Shown: piece by piece, positions 43,173-50,908 of the stretch
Layout of the letters: every line of letters starts with the position of its first letter
Numbering within the stretch: position 1 is the stretch's first letter
Source of the DNA: JACVRW01 sp963835705
GTDB lineage: Bacteria > Actinomycetota > Thermoleophilia > Solirubrobacterales > Thermoleophilaceae
Direction of reading: 5' to 3'
DNA: 64,000 nt
NCBI GenBank assembly: GCA_963835705.1
Contig: CAWIGR010000011.1
Coordinates: 115,214-179,213, forward strand
The notes under the pieces: model-generated
What the model saw: only the letters and a program-made list of their open reading frames with translations
What the model was told of the DNA's origin: nothing
Database searches by the model: none
Translations under genes and position numbers: made by a program

Positions 43173-44065
43173 CGGTCTCGGCAGTCGGCCGCCAGCTTCT
43201 GCTGCTGGCGCTCCTTCGTGATCAGCACGACGTTCCAGGCCAGGCCCAGCCGGCGCATCGCGCGGATCACCCAGCCGCCCGGGTCCACCTCCCACCAGCG
43301 CAGCCCGTGGAGAGCAGAGCGGGGGAAGGCGTGGTGGTTGTGGTGCCACGACTCGCCGAAGGAGGGGAGGGCGAGCCAGAACACGTTGGTCGACTGGTCC
43401 TCGGTCGTGAAGCGCCGCCGGCCGAAGAAGTGGCAGATCGAGTTGATCGAGAACGTGACGTGGTGGACCAGGAAGATGCGCACCAGCCCGGCCCAGAACA
43501 GCGCCGTGAGCCCGCCCGCCAGCTCGCCGGAGATGAGCCAGCCGAGGCCGAAGGGGATCGCCAGGCCCAGCACCACCAGGGGAGGGAAGAGCACGTGCAC
43601 CACCCGCATGCCGCGGTCCTCGAGCAGGTCGGGCGCGTGCTTCTCGGCGCCCTCGGCCGTGGGATGGTCGAACAGCCAGCCGACATGCGCGTGCCAGAGG
43701 CCCTTGAGCGTGCCCGCGAAGCCGTCGCCGTGCCCGTGCGGGCTGTGCGGATCGCCGTCGCCGTCGGCGAAGGCGTGGTGCCGGCGGTGGTCGGACACCC
43801 ATCCGATCACCGGGCCCTCCACCGCCATCGACCCGCACGCGGCGAACAGGTACTCGATCGGCTTGTAGGTCTGGAAGGCGCGGTGGGTCAGCAGGCGGTG
43901 GAACCCGACCGTGATGCCGATGGTGCTCACGCCGTACATGGCGGCGAACAGGACCAGGTCCGTCCAGCCCACGAGCTCGTTCCAGAGCATCGGTATGGCA
44001 GCGATGAAGGCCACGAACGGGAGCACGACCGCGGCGACGTTGACATTGCGATGTAAGCGCGTCAC
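42839..44065 (-). CDS. Fatty acid (acyl-CoA) desaturase; C-terminus uncertain
   Basis: A membrane di-iron desaturase of the stearoyl-CoA type. The three His boxes are clear: HRLLTH (residues about 57-62), HRRHH (94-98) and ESWHHNHHAFP (about 235-245), with membrane helices between. The recognisable enzyme ends near 43,170 (ERQQQKLAADCRDRYRA). After that the raw frame continues to 42839 antisense to the neighbouring gene as low-complexity Ser/Ala sequence, probably because an indel near 43,170 hides the real stop. The GTG at 44065 is the best start. It diverges from a PucR-like regulator across 85 bases. Confidence 0.85.
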   Translation of the reverse strand: MTRLHRNVNVAAVVLPFVAFIAAIPMLWNELVGWTDLVLFAAMYGVSTIGITVGFHRLLTHRAFQTYKPIEYLFAACGSMAVEGPVIGWVSDHRRHHAFADGDGDPHSPHGHGDGFAGTLKGLWHAHVGWLFDHPTAEGAEKHAPDLLEDRGMRVVHVLFPPLVVLGLAIPFGLGWLISGELAGGLTALFWAGLVRIFLVHHVTFSINSICHFFGRRRFTTEDQSTNVFWLALPSFGESWHHNHHAFPRSALHGLRWWEVDPGGWVIRAMRRLGLAWNVVLITKERQQQKLAADCRDRYRAARSSPSSSASPGGSGVSATAGWATAAAAAAGRCSSVTPSVARRVWPQRAAMRAMSPAAASGSPLRSPSARASSLSGPGARPAISRAEWGSTTAFVSACGDPAVRTTV

Positions 44066-44150
44066 GGGTCTGGAGGCTACGACGGAGAAGGGGCGCTCGT
44101 TCCGAGCTTTGCCCACGTTCGAGCGCGAGGTTCTTGTAGGTTTCCCGCAA

Positions 44151-45494
44151 ATGCCGCCTGCGATCAGCGACCTCCTGGAAGCGGGCCGCGCCCGCGCGAA
44201 AGACGCCTTCGCCGAGCGCATGCCGCGCGGCTTCGGCACGCCGTCGCCGGACGGCTCCGACGCCGGCGCGGGGCGTGTGGCCGACGCCGGGCGCCCGCTC
44301 GGCGACCGGCCGTGGGAGTCGCTGCCGCCCGAGGTGGCGCGGGCGCTGCGCCCCGAGCTGCCGGCGCTCGCCGATGAGATCGTGGCCGCGGTGAGCGACG
44401 GGGTGCCGGACTACGCCCGGCCGCTCGAGGGCGAGTTCGGCCGCGCGCTCCGAGCGGGTGTGGAGGACGCGCTGGGCCAGTTCGTGGCGGCGATGGAGGA
44501 TCCGGAGGCGGCGCGCGCCACCGGCCGCGAGACGTACGTGAACCTCGGCCGCGGCGAGATGCGCGCGGGCCGCGGCCTCGACGCGCTGCTCGCCGCCTAT
44601 CGGATCGGCGCCCGCGTCGCCTGGCGCCGGCTGGCCGCGGCCGGCGAGCGGGCGGGCCTGCCGCCGGCCACGCTGTATTCGCTCGCCGAGGCGATCTTCG
44701 CCTACATCGACGAGCTGTCGGCCGACTCGATCGAGGGCTACGCGCGCGAGCAGGCGGCCGCGGCGGGCGCCCTCCAGCGCCGCCGTCAGCGCCTCGCGAC
44801 GCTGCTCGTCCAGGAGCCGCCCGCCCCGCCCACGGCCGTGGAGGCCGCCGCCGCCGACGCCGGCTGGCCTCTGCCGCGCGCGCTCGCCGCCCTCGCGGTG
44901 GAGGGGGAGGAGGCGGATCGGCTCGCGGTACGGCTGGGGCCCGAGGCGCTGGTGGCGCCGCTGCCGTCCCTGACCCTCGTCGTGCTGCCCGATCCGGCCG
45001 CCCCGGGGCGCCGCCGTGAGCTGGCCGCCGCGCTGCGCGGCCGCCGCGCGGCGCTCGGCCACGTGACGCCCTGGCAGGAGGCGGGGCTCAGCTTCGCCCG
45101 CGCCCACCGGGTGCTGGAGCTCGTGGGGGAGGGGGCGGTGGCGCCGCCGGGCCCGCTGGCCGTGGCCGAGGAGCACCAGCTCGAGCTGGTGCTGGGCGGC
45201 GACCGCCGCCTGGCGCGCGACCTCGCCCAGCGGGCGCTCGCGCCGCTCGAGGGCGAGACCGAGCTCTCACGCGAACGGCTCGGCTCCACGCTCGAGGCCT
45301 GGCTGCGGTACCGCGGCCGCACGGAGGAGGTGGCGCGCGCGCTGCACGTGCATCCCCAGACGGTGCGCTACCGGCTGGCCCGACTGCGCGAGCTGTTCGG
45401 AGAGCGCCTCGACGCGCCCGACGGGCGGTTCGAGCTCGAGCTGGCGCTGCGCGCGCGCAGGCTCGTGGCAGCCGGCCCGTCCCCGGCGGGATAG
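44151..45494 (+). CDS. PucR-type helix-turn-helix transcriptional regulator
   Basis: A 447-residue regulator. The C-terminal HTH of the PucR/CdaR type is clear: LRYRGRTEEVARALHVHPQT then VRYRLARLRELFGERLDAP. The middle has the GGDEF-like PucR linker region, and the N-terminal half contains RAGRGLDALLAAYRIGARVAW, a segment often seen in such actinobacterial proteins. It diverges from the desaturase across 85 bases, so it may control that gene, as fatty-acid-responsive regulators often do. This is positional inference. The SDR gene follows after 12 bases. Confidence 0.85.
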   Translation: MPPAISDLLEAGRARAKDAFAERMPRGFGTPSPDGSDAGAGRVADAGRPLGDRPWESLPPEVARALRPELPALADEIVAAVSDGVPDYARPLEGEFGRALRAGVEDALGQFVAAMEDPEAARATGRETYVNLGRGEMRAGRGLDALLAAYRIGARVAWRRLAAAGERAGLPPATLYSLAEAIFAYIDELSADSIEGYAREQAAAAGALQRRRQRLATLLVQEPPAPPTAVEAAAADAGWPLPRALAALAVEGEEADRLAVRLGPEALVAPLPSLTLVVLPDPAAPGRRRELAAALRGRRAALGHVTPWQEAGLSFARAHRVLELVGEGAVAPPGPLAVAEEHQLELVLGGDRRLARDLAQRALAPLEGETELSRERLGSTLEAWLRYRGRTEEVARALHVHPQTVRYRLARLRELFGERLDAPDGRFELELALRARRLVAAGPSPAG

Positions 45495-45506
45495 GATCGC
45501 CTGAGC

Positions 45507-46253
45507 ATGGCCGACCAGCCCCTTGCCGGCAGGGTCGCCGCGATCACCGGCGCCTCCTCGGGGATAGGCGAGGCAACCGCTCTCGCGCTGTCGGCCGCGG
45601 GTGCCGCCGTCGCGCTGGGAGCCCGGCGCCGCGACCGGCTCGAGGAGCTGGCCGGCCGGCTCGACGGGCCTTGCTCGGTGCACGAGGTGGACGTCACCGA
45701 CGAGGCACAGGCGCGCGGGTTCGTCGAGGCCGCGCACGGCGAGCATGGCGGCCTCCACGCGCTGGTGAACAACGCCGGCGTGATGCTGCTCGGCCCGGTG
45801 GACGACGCTCCCACGGCCGAATGGCGCCAGATGCTCGAGGTGAACCTCTGGGGCCTCCTGATCTGCACCCACGCGGCGCTGCCGCTGATCGCCGACAGCG
45901 GCGGAGGGGACATCGTCAACGTCTCCTCGGTGGCCGGGCGCCGCGCCGAGGCCGGCGCCGCCGTCTACAACATGACCAAGTTCGGGGTGCACGCCTTCTC
46001 CGAGGCGCTGCGCCAGGAGGCGCTCCACGCCGACATTCGCGTGACGGTCGTTGCGCCGGGCTTCGTCGAGACGGAGCTGCAGGCCCACAACGTGAACCCG
46101 ATGGTGCGGCAGACCCTCGAGCGCGCCCGCGAGCAGATCGGCGAGGTGCTGCGGGCCGAGGACATCGCAGACGCGATCCGCTACGCCGTCACCCGCCCTC
46201 CGCACGTGGGCGTGAACGAAGTGGTGGTGCGGCCCAGGAACCAGCGCCGCTGA
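45507..46253 (+). CDS. Short-chain dehydrogenase/reductase
   Basis: A classical SDR of 248 residues: the cofactor loop TGASSGIGEATAL, NNAGVMLLGP, the catalytic Ser in VNVSSVAGRR, and Tyr and Lys in YNMTKFGVHAF. GARRRDRL after the second strand suggests NADPH preference. The substrate is unknown. The gene is 12 bases downstream of the PucR-type regulator and probably co-transcribed with it, and 50 bases before the XRE-cupin gene. Confidence 0.9.
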   Translation: MADQPLAGRVAAITGASSGIGEATALALSAAGAAVALGARRRDRLEELAGRLDGPCSVHEVDVTDEAQARGFVEAAHGEHGGLHALVNNAGVMLLGPVDDAPTAEWRQMLEVNLWGLLICTHAALPLIADSGGGDIVNVSSVAGRRAEAGAAVYNMTKFGVHAFSEALRQEALHADIRVTVVAPGFVETELQAHNVNPMVRQTLERAREQIGEVLRAEDIADAIRYAVTRPPHVGVNEVVVRPRNQRR

Positions 46254-46284
46254 CGCGCGCGCCCCGCCAGTAGCATACAACTGT

Positions 46285-46300
46285 CCGTGATAACGTACGG
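46285..46300 (+). promoter_or_regulatory. Candidate promoter/operator before the XRE-cupin gene
   Basis: CCGTGATAACGTACGG has CCGT and ACGG at its ends and GATAAC inside, a possible -10 box, three bases before the ATG at 46304. TAGCATACAACTG lies just upstream. A regulator of this kind often controls its own gene, so this may be its own binding site. The evidence is a short partial palindrome only. Confidence 0.35.
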
Positions 46301-46303
46301 AGC

Positions 46304-46876
46304 ATGGCAGCCAACGGCCATCCCTTCGGGACTCGGATTCGCCGGCTGCGCGAGGGCATGGACCTCTCGCTGCGCGACCTGGCGGACCGGAGCGGCGTGT
46401 CGGCGCCGATGCTGTCCCAGGTCGAGCGCGGCGAGACCAGCCCGACCCTGGCGGTGGCCGAGCGCATCGCCGGCGGCCTCGAGCTGACGCTGTCGCAGCT
46501 GCTGCGCCTCGACGAGACCGACGGGGTGAACGTCGTGCGCGCCGGCGAGCGCATGCGGGTCGGCGCCGGCGGCCACCGCTACGAGGTGCTGACCCCTGCG
46601 CTCCCAGGCCTGCGCGCCGAGGTCTCGCTCCACACGCTCGCCCAGGGCGGCGCCACGGGCGAGCCGGACGATCCCCCGATGCACGAGCCGGGGAGCCGCG
46701 AGACGGCCGTGGTCGTGGAGGGCTCGCTGCGTTTCGTGTGCGCGGGGGTGCAGCACGACCTGGGCGAGGGTGACGCGGTCACCTTCGACGCGGACATCCC
46801 GCACCACTTCGAGAACCCGGGGCGGGACCAGGCCAGCTTCTACGCGATCGTCGCCGCCGGGCTCAGGAGGAGCTGA
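46304..46876 (+). CDS. XRE-family regulator with cupin domain
   Basis: A 190-residue DNA-binding protein. The helix-turn-helix (about 10-65) is GTRIRRLREGMDLSLRDLAD then RSGVSAPMLSQVERGETSPT. The C-terminal cupin barrel (about 110-185) has ETAVVVEGSLRFVC and DLGEGDAVTFDADIPHHFEN, with a histidine pair for a ligand or metal. Such regulators sense small metabolites. leuC starts one base after its stop, with GGAGGAG for leuC inside this gene. Control of leuCD by a pathway metabolite is a reasonable inference. Confidence 0.9.
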   Translation: MAANGHPFGTRIRRLREGMDLSLRDLADRSGVSAPMLSQVERGETSPTLAVAERIAGGLELTLSQLLRLDETDGVNVVRAGERMRVGAGGHRYEVLTPALPGLRAEVSLHTLAQGGATGEPDDPPMHEPGSRETAVVVEGSLRFVCAGVQHDLGEGDAVTFDADIPHHFENPGRDQASFYAIVAAGLRRS

Positions 46877-46877
46877 C

Positions 46878-48236
46878 GTGGCACGATCTCTCTTCGACAA
46901 GATCTGGGACGCGCACGAGGTCGCCGAGAGCCTGCTCTACATCGACCTCCACCTGGTGCACGAGGTGACCTCCCCGCAGGCCTTCGAGGCGCTGCGCCTC
47001 GAAGGGCGGGAGGTGCGCCGGCGCGACCGCACGCTCGCGACCGCGGACCACAACGTCCCCACGGACGGCTCCACCGCCGCGGCGGAAATCCGCGACCGGC
47101 TCTCGCGCGTCCAGGTGGAGACGCTCGAGCGCAACTGCCGGGAGTTCGGGGTGCCGCTGTACTCGATCGGCTCGGCACGCCAGGGCATCGTCCACGTGAT
47201 CGGGCCGGAGCTGGGGGTGACCCAGCCGGGGATGACGATCGTCTGCGGCGACTCTCACACCTCCACGCACGGCGCCTTCGGTGCGCTCGCCTTCGGGATC
47301 GGCACGAGCGAGGTGGAGCACGTCCTGGCCACTCAGACCCTCCAGCAGCGTAAGCCGAGGTCGATGCGGATCACGTACCTGGGCGAGCTCGGCTACGGCG
47401 TCACGGCCAAGGACCTGATCCTCGGCACGATCGGCCGGATCGGGGTGGACGGCGGCGCCGGCCACGTGATCGAGTACGCCGGGCCGGCCATCGAGCGCCT
47501 CTCGATGGAGGGGCGGATGACCGTCTGCAACATGTCGATCGAGGCCGGCGGCCGCGCCGGGATGATCGCGCCCGACGACACCACGTTCGAGTGGGTCGCC
47601 GGGCGGGAGGCGGCGCCGGATCCGCTGCCGCTCGACGAGTGGCGCGCGCTCCGCACCGACGAGGGCGCCGGATTCGACGCGGAGGTCGAGATCGACGCCT
47701 CGGAGCTGTCGCCGCAGGTCACCTGGGGCACCAATCCGGGCATGGTCACCGACGTGACGGCGGCCGTGCCGGAGCCGCGCGACGAGGGCGAGGAGCGCGC
47801 GCTCGAGTACATGGCGCTCGACGCCGGCACGCCCATGCGGGAGATCGGGCTCGACCGGGTGTTCATCGGCTCGTGCACGAACTCGCGCATCGGCGACCTG
47901 CGCGAGGCTGCGGAGGTGGTGCGCGGCCGGCGCGTGGCAGCGTCGGTCGAGGCGATGGTGGTGCCCGGGTCCCAGCAGGTGAAGGCGCAGGCCGAGGCCG
48001 AGGGCCTCGACGAGGTGTTCCGCGCGGCCGGCTTCGACTGGCGCTCGGCCGGGTGCTCGATGTGCCTCGGCATGAACCCCGACATCGCGGCGCCGGGCGA
48101 GCGCGTTGCCTCCACCTCGAACCGCAACTTCGAGGGACGTCAGGGCCGCGGCGCGCGGTCGCACTTGGTCAGCCCCAAGATGGCTGCGGCGGCGGCCATC
48201 GAGGGCCGCTTCGTGGACATCAGGAGGTGGGAGTGA
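46878..48236 (+). CDS. leuC: 3-Isopropylmalate dehydratase, large subunit
   Basis: LeuC carries the 4Fe-4S cluster that isomerises 2- to 3-isopropylmalate with LeuD. Of 452 residues, notable segments are DLHLVHEVTSPQAFEAL, VCGDSHTSTHGAFGALAFG, CNMSIEAGGRAGMIAPDD and the three cluster cysteines in FIGSCTNSR and GCSMCLGMN. The GTG at 46878 follows a GGAGGAG site. The same LeuCD complex can serve citramalate in the CimA route encoded at 60.6 kb. The stop overlaps leuD by one base (TGATG). Confidence 0.96.
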   Translation: MARSLFDKIWDAHEVAESLLYIDLHLVHEVTSPQAFEALRLEGREVRRRDRTLATADHNVPTDGSTAAAEIRDRLSRVQVETLERNCREFGVPLYSIGSARQGIVHVIGPELGVTQPGMTIVCGDSHTSTHGAFGALAFGIGTSEVEHVLATQTLQQRKPRSMRITYLGELGYGVTAKDLILGTIGRIGVDGGAGHVIEYAGPAIERLSMEGRMTVCNMSIEAGGRAGMIAPDDTTFEWVAGREAAPDPLPLDEWRALRTDEGAGFDAEVEIDASELSPQVTWGTNPGMVTDVTAAVPEPRDEGEERALEYMALDAGTPMREIGLDRVFIGSCTNSRIGDLREAAEVVRGRRVAASVEAMVVPGSQQVKAQAEAEGLDEVFRAAGFDWRSAGCSMCLGMNPDIAAPGERVASTSNRNFEGRQGRGARSHLVSPKMAAAAAIEGRFVDIRRWE

Positions 48237-48799
48237 TGGAGCCCGTGCGAGTCGTGGAGGGGGCCGTGTCCGTGCTCGACCGCACGGACGTGGACACCGA
48301 CCAGATCATCCCCAAGCAGTTCCTCAAGCGGGTGGAGCGCACCGGGTTCGGCGAGTTCCTCTTCCACGACTGGGCCAAGCAGCCCGGGTGGGACCTGCCG
48401 AGCAACCCGATCCTCGCGACGGGGCGCAACTTCGGCAGCGGGTCGTCGCGCGAGCACGCGCCCTGGGCCTTGCAGGACTACGGCTTCCAGGCGATCGTCG
48501 CGCCCAGCTTCGCCGACATCTTCTTCAACAACTGCACGAAGATCGGGCTGCTGCCGGTGGTGCTCCCCGAGACCGACGTGAAGGAGCTGATGGCCGCCGG
48601 GCACGCCCGCATCGACCTGGAGGAGCAGGAGGCCTCGTTCGGCGGGCGGCAGGTGCCGTTCGAGATCGACCCCGAGACCGCCCGGCGCCTGCTCGAGGGC
48701 CTCGACGACATCGGCGTGACGCTCCAGCACGCCGAGGCGATCGAGCGCTACGAGGCGAAGCACGAGCGAAGCGGGCCGGTCACCACCTCCCTGGCATGA
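48236..48799 (+). CDS. leuD: 3-Isopropylmalate dehydratase, small subunit
   Basis: The 187-residue swivel domain partner of LeuC. It shows LDRTDVDTDQIIPKQFLKR, FGEFLFHDWA, the active-site loop GRNFGSGSSREHAPWALQDY and SFADIFFNNCTKIGLLPV. Translation is coupled on both sides: TGATG with leuC, and an ATGA overlap with the methyltransferase. Confidence 0.96.
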   Translation: MEPVRVVEGAVSVLDRTDVDTDQIIPKQFLKRVERTGFGEFLFHDWAKQPGWDLPSNPILATGRNFGSGSSREHAPWALQDYGFQAIVAPSFADIFFNNCTKIGLLPVVLPETDVKELMAAGHARIDLEEQEASFGGRQVPFEIDPETARRLLEGLDDIGVTLQHAEAIERYEAKHERSGPVTTSLA

Positions 48800-49542
48800 G
48801 CCGGGACTGGGACGCCGCCACCTACCACCGGGTGTCGGGTCCCCAGGTGGAGTGGGCGGCGGCGCTGCTCGACCGGCTCGACCTGCGCGGCGACGAGACC
48901 GTGCTGGACGCCGGCTGCGGCTCCGGCCGGGTCACGGCGATGCTGCTCGAGCGGCTGCCGCACGGACACGTGGTGGCGGTGGACCAGGCGCCCTCGATGG
49001 TGGAGCACGCGCGCGAGGCGCTAGCCCGCCACCGCGCCACGGTGTTCCAGGCCGAGCTCACGGAGCTGCAGCTGGAGGAGCCCGTGGACGCCGTGTTCTC
49101 GAACGCCGTCTTCCACTGGATCGCCGACCACGACCGGCTCTTCGAACGCCTCCACGCCGCCCTGCGGGCAGGCGGGCGGATGGTCGCGCAGTGCGGGGGA
49201 GAGGGGAACGTGGAGCGCTTCCACCGCGCGGCCCGCGAGGCGGCGGCCGAGGAGCCGTTCGCGAGCCACCTCGCCGGCTGGGCCGGACCCTGGAACTTCT
49301 TGGGACCGGACGCGACCGCCCGGCGCCTCGAGCGGGCCGGCTTCGAGGCGGTCGAGACATGGCTCGAGCCCTACCCCATGGTGCCCGACGATCCGGGCGA
49401 CTACCTGCGCACGGTGTGCCTCGGCTACCACCTCGAGCAGCTCCCCGAGGAGCTCCGCGACCGCTACGTGGAGGCCGTGCTCGAGCGCTCGGACCGGGAG
49501 CTCGACTACGTGCGGCTGAACGTCACGGCGCGGCGCCCCTGA
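48796..49542 (+). CDS. SAM-dependent methyltransferase, trans-aconitate methyltransferase-like
   Basis: A 248-residue class I methyltransferase. SAM motif I is VLDAGCGSGRVTAML, followed by HVVAVDQAPSMVEHAREAL and the segment DAVFSNAVFHWIADHDRLFE that resembles Tam. A region of about 60 residues after WNFLGPDATARRLERAGF is also like trans-aconitate 2-methyltransferase. It starts inside the leuD stop (ATGA). Yeast Tmt1 methylates both trans-aconitate and isopropylmalate, so a substrate drawn from the LeuCD reaction is plausible but inferred. Confidence 0.82.
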   Translation: MSRDWDAATYHRVSGPQVEWAAALLDRLDLRGDETVLDAGCGSGRVTAMLLERLPHGHVVAVDQAPSMVEHAREALARHRATVFQAELTELQLEEPVDAVFSNAVFHWIADHDRLFERLHAALRAGGRMVAQCGGEGNVERFHRAAREAAAEEPFASHLAGWAGPWNFLGPDATARRLERAGFEAVETWLEPYPMVPDDPGDYLRTVCLGYHLEQLPEELRDRYVEAVLERSDRELDYVRLNVTARRP

Positions 49543-49579
49543 ACGGGCGGCGGCCCCGGGGGTCCCGAGGCCGCCGTTC
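49541..49579. terminator. Bidirectional hairpin between convergent genes
   Basis: GAACG with GCGGCC on the left and GGCCGC with CGTTC on the right can pair around a GC-rich loop, beginning at the methyltransferase stop. It lies between convergent genes (stop at 49542 on plus, stop at 49603 on minus), as expected for a shared terminator without a T tract. Confidence 0.5.
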
Positions 49580-49602
49580 GAGGTTGCAAGCCCCCCTTTG
49601 CG

Positions 49603-50085
49603 CTAGGGCATGCTCTCCATCTGGACGCAGAGCTCCAGGGGATTCGCCCCCGGGTACTCCTGGGCGAACCCGATCGGGTCCTCCATCTGCTCGATCTGGC
49701 ATTCCGCCCTGACCCCGGGCAGCTCCGGGAAGCCGGTCCCCGGGAGGCCGGGCACCGCGGGGAGGCCGGGCAGCGCGGGCAGCCCGCCCAGCCCGCCACC
49801 GGCGCGCCGCCGGGCGAGCTTGCGGGCCTTGATCTTCACGCACCTGCTGAACGCGCGTCTGTTCTGGGCGCCCACGCCGTACTTCAGCTTGAACTTCTGG
49901 TGTCTGGCCCGAGTCAGGCCGCGCTCGTCGGCGCAGGACGATCTGGCCTTGAGCTTGTCGGCCCGAGTCGGCGCGGCGGCGGCGCTCGCGGCGGCCGGGA
50001 GCGTAAAGGCCACGGCCACGGCGGCTACGAGGGCGATCAGAGCCGTCCGGAGGCCCGCGGCCGGCGCAGTACGAGTTTGAAGCAT
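49603..50085 (-). CDS. Secreted four-cysteine protein with LPG-rich linker
   Basis: A 160-residue protein with a signal peptide (about 1-33; hydrophobic core LIALVAAVAVAFTLP, Ala-rich cleavage region). The mature part has a basic domain (about 38-90, KLKARSSCADERGLTRARHQ) with two cysteines, a repeated Leu-Pro-Gly stretch (about 95-120) and an acidic end with two further cysteines. Two disulfides outside the cell are likely. The ATG at 50085 follows GGAAGGGG. Function unknown. Secreted or wall-associated by inference. Confidence 0.65.
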   Translation of the reverse strand: MLQTRTAPAAGLRTALIALVAAVAVAFTLPAAASAAAAPTRADKLKARSSCADERGLTRARHQKFKLKYGVGAQNRRAFSRCVKIKARKLARRRAGGGLGGLPALPGLPAVPGLPGTGFPELPGVRAECQIEQMEDPIGFAQEYPGANPLELCVQMESMP

Positions 50086-50209
50086 GGGGCGCACCCCTTC
50101 CGGCGGCGAACCCGGCGGGGACGCTACACGGGCGAAGCGGCGCGGCCAGCCGGGTGTCGAGAGCGCACGGAGTCCGGCGGCGAAAAGCGGACGGAAGCTT
50201 CTCACACAG

Positions 50210-50240
50210 CGAACGGGCCCCACGACCGGGGGCCCGTTCG
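50210..50240. terminator. Strong hairpin after the 50262-50723 gene
   Basis: CGAACGGGCCCC (50210-50221) and GGGGCCCGTTCG (50229-50240) are a perfect 12-bp stem with a 7-base loop, 22 bases beyond the stop of the minus-strand gene at 50262. No T tract follows. It most likely ends that transcript. Confidence 0.7.
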
Positions 50241-50261
50241 ACGCTCAGTTGGGGTGGAGTG

Positions 50262-50723
50262 CTAGTCCGTGCGGAAGCCAGGACCGCTGGCGCTGTCCTC
50301 CGAGCCGGACTCGGGCGTCGCCGGCGTGCTGAGCTGACCCCGGCTGCCCTCCTCGGGACCGCCGTCGTAGCGCACGCCGGGCTGCGGGGCGGAGACCACG
50401 CCGCGGGTGCCCTCCTCGGGGCCGCCGTCGTAGCGGGCGCCGGGGGCCACGCTGCGGCTGCTGAAGGCGTCGGCCAGCTGCTTCGGCGTGAGGGCGCCGA
50501 CGGCCTCGTCGTAGGCGGACCAGCGCTGCTCCTGGAGGGTGAGTGCGCTCGGCGTGTTAGCGGAGCCGGCGCTCAGGTCGCGGTCGTCGTCGTTGGCGAG
50601 AATGATGACGGCGATGGTCAGCCCGACGACGGCGAACATCGCGACTGCCAGCAGCCCTCGCAGCTGCTGGTGGTGGGAGCGGAGTACGACCGCGGGGTGC
50701 TGAGTGGGAATCGCCCGGCCCAT
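50262..50723 (-). CDS. Single-pass membrane protein with 11-residue direct repeats
   Basis: A 153-residue protein with one membrane helix (about 25-43) after a short basic start, then an outside region of about 110 residues. That region contains two near-identical units, ARYDGGPEEGTRG and VRYDGGPEEGSRG, about 20 residues apart, in a Ser/Pro/Gly-rich setting. The LQEQRWSAYDEAVGALTPKQLADAF segment before it looks helical. No known domain. The repeat suggests a wall- or ligand-binding tail. Divergent from the SARP regulator at 50909. Confidence 0.6.
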   Translation of the reverse strand: MGRAIPTQHPAVVLRSHHQQLRGLLAVAMFAVVGLTIAVIILANDDDRDLSAGSANTPSALTLQEQRWSAYDEAVGALTPKQLADAFSSRSVAPGARYDGGPEEGTRGVVSAPQPGVRYDGGPEEGSRGQLSTPATPESGSEDSASGPGFRTD

Positions 50724-50908
50724 GACTGCCTCCTGTCGGTGGGGCGGCCGCCTCGGCGGCTCGCCCGGTTGTGTTGTGACTTGGCGATCGTGCAGGGGGC
50801 TGGTTTCAAAGTGGCGACGAAGCGTTAGCAGCGCGGCAACAGTGGATTTGGCGGGCCGAGGGGGTTGCTGTACGTTGGCTCGACTGGTCCCGGGTCCTCC
50901 CTGCTCGC

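Noticed and set aside
41067..44065. TIR-based defence island with the maleylacetate reductase and desaturase as partners
   Set aside because: The neighbours are ordinary metabolic genes on mixed strands, with no nuclease, sensor synthase or other defence gene, so only the TIR protein itself remains of interest.
42117..45176. A 1019-codon minus-strand frame over the maleylacetate reductase and PucR-type genes
   Set aside because: Low-complexity Arg/Ala sequence that runs antisense or out of frame across three recognised genes.
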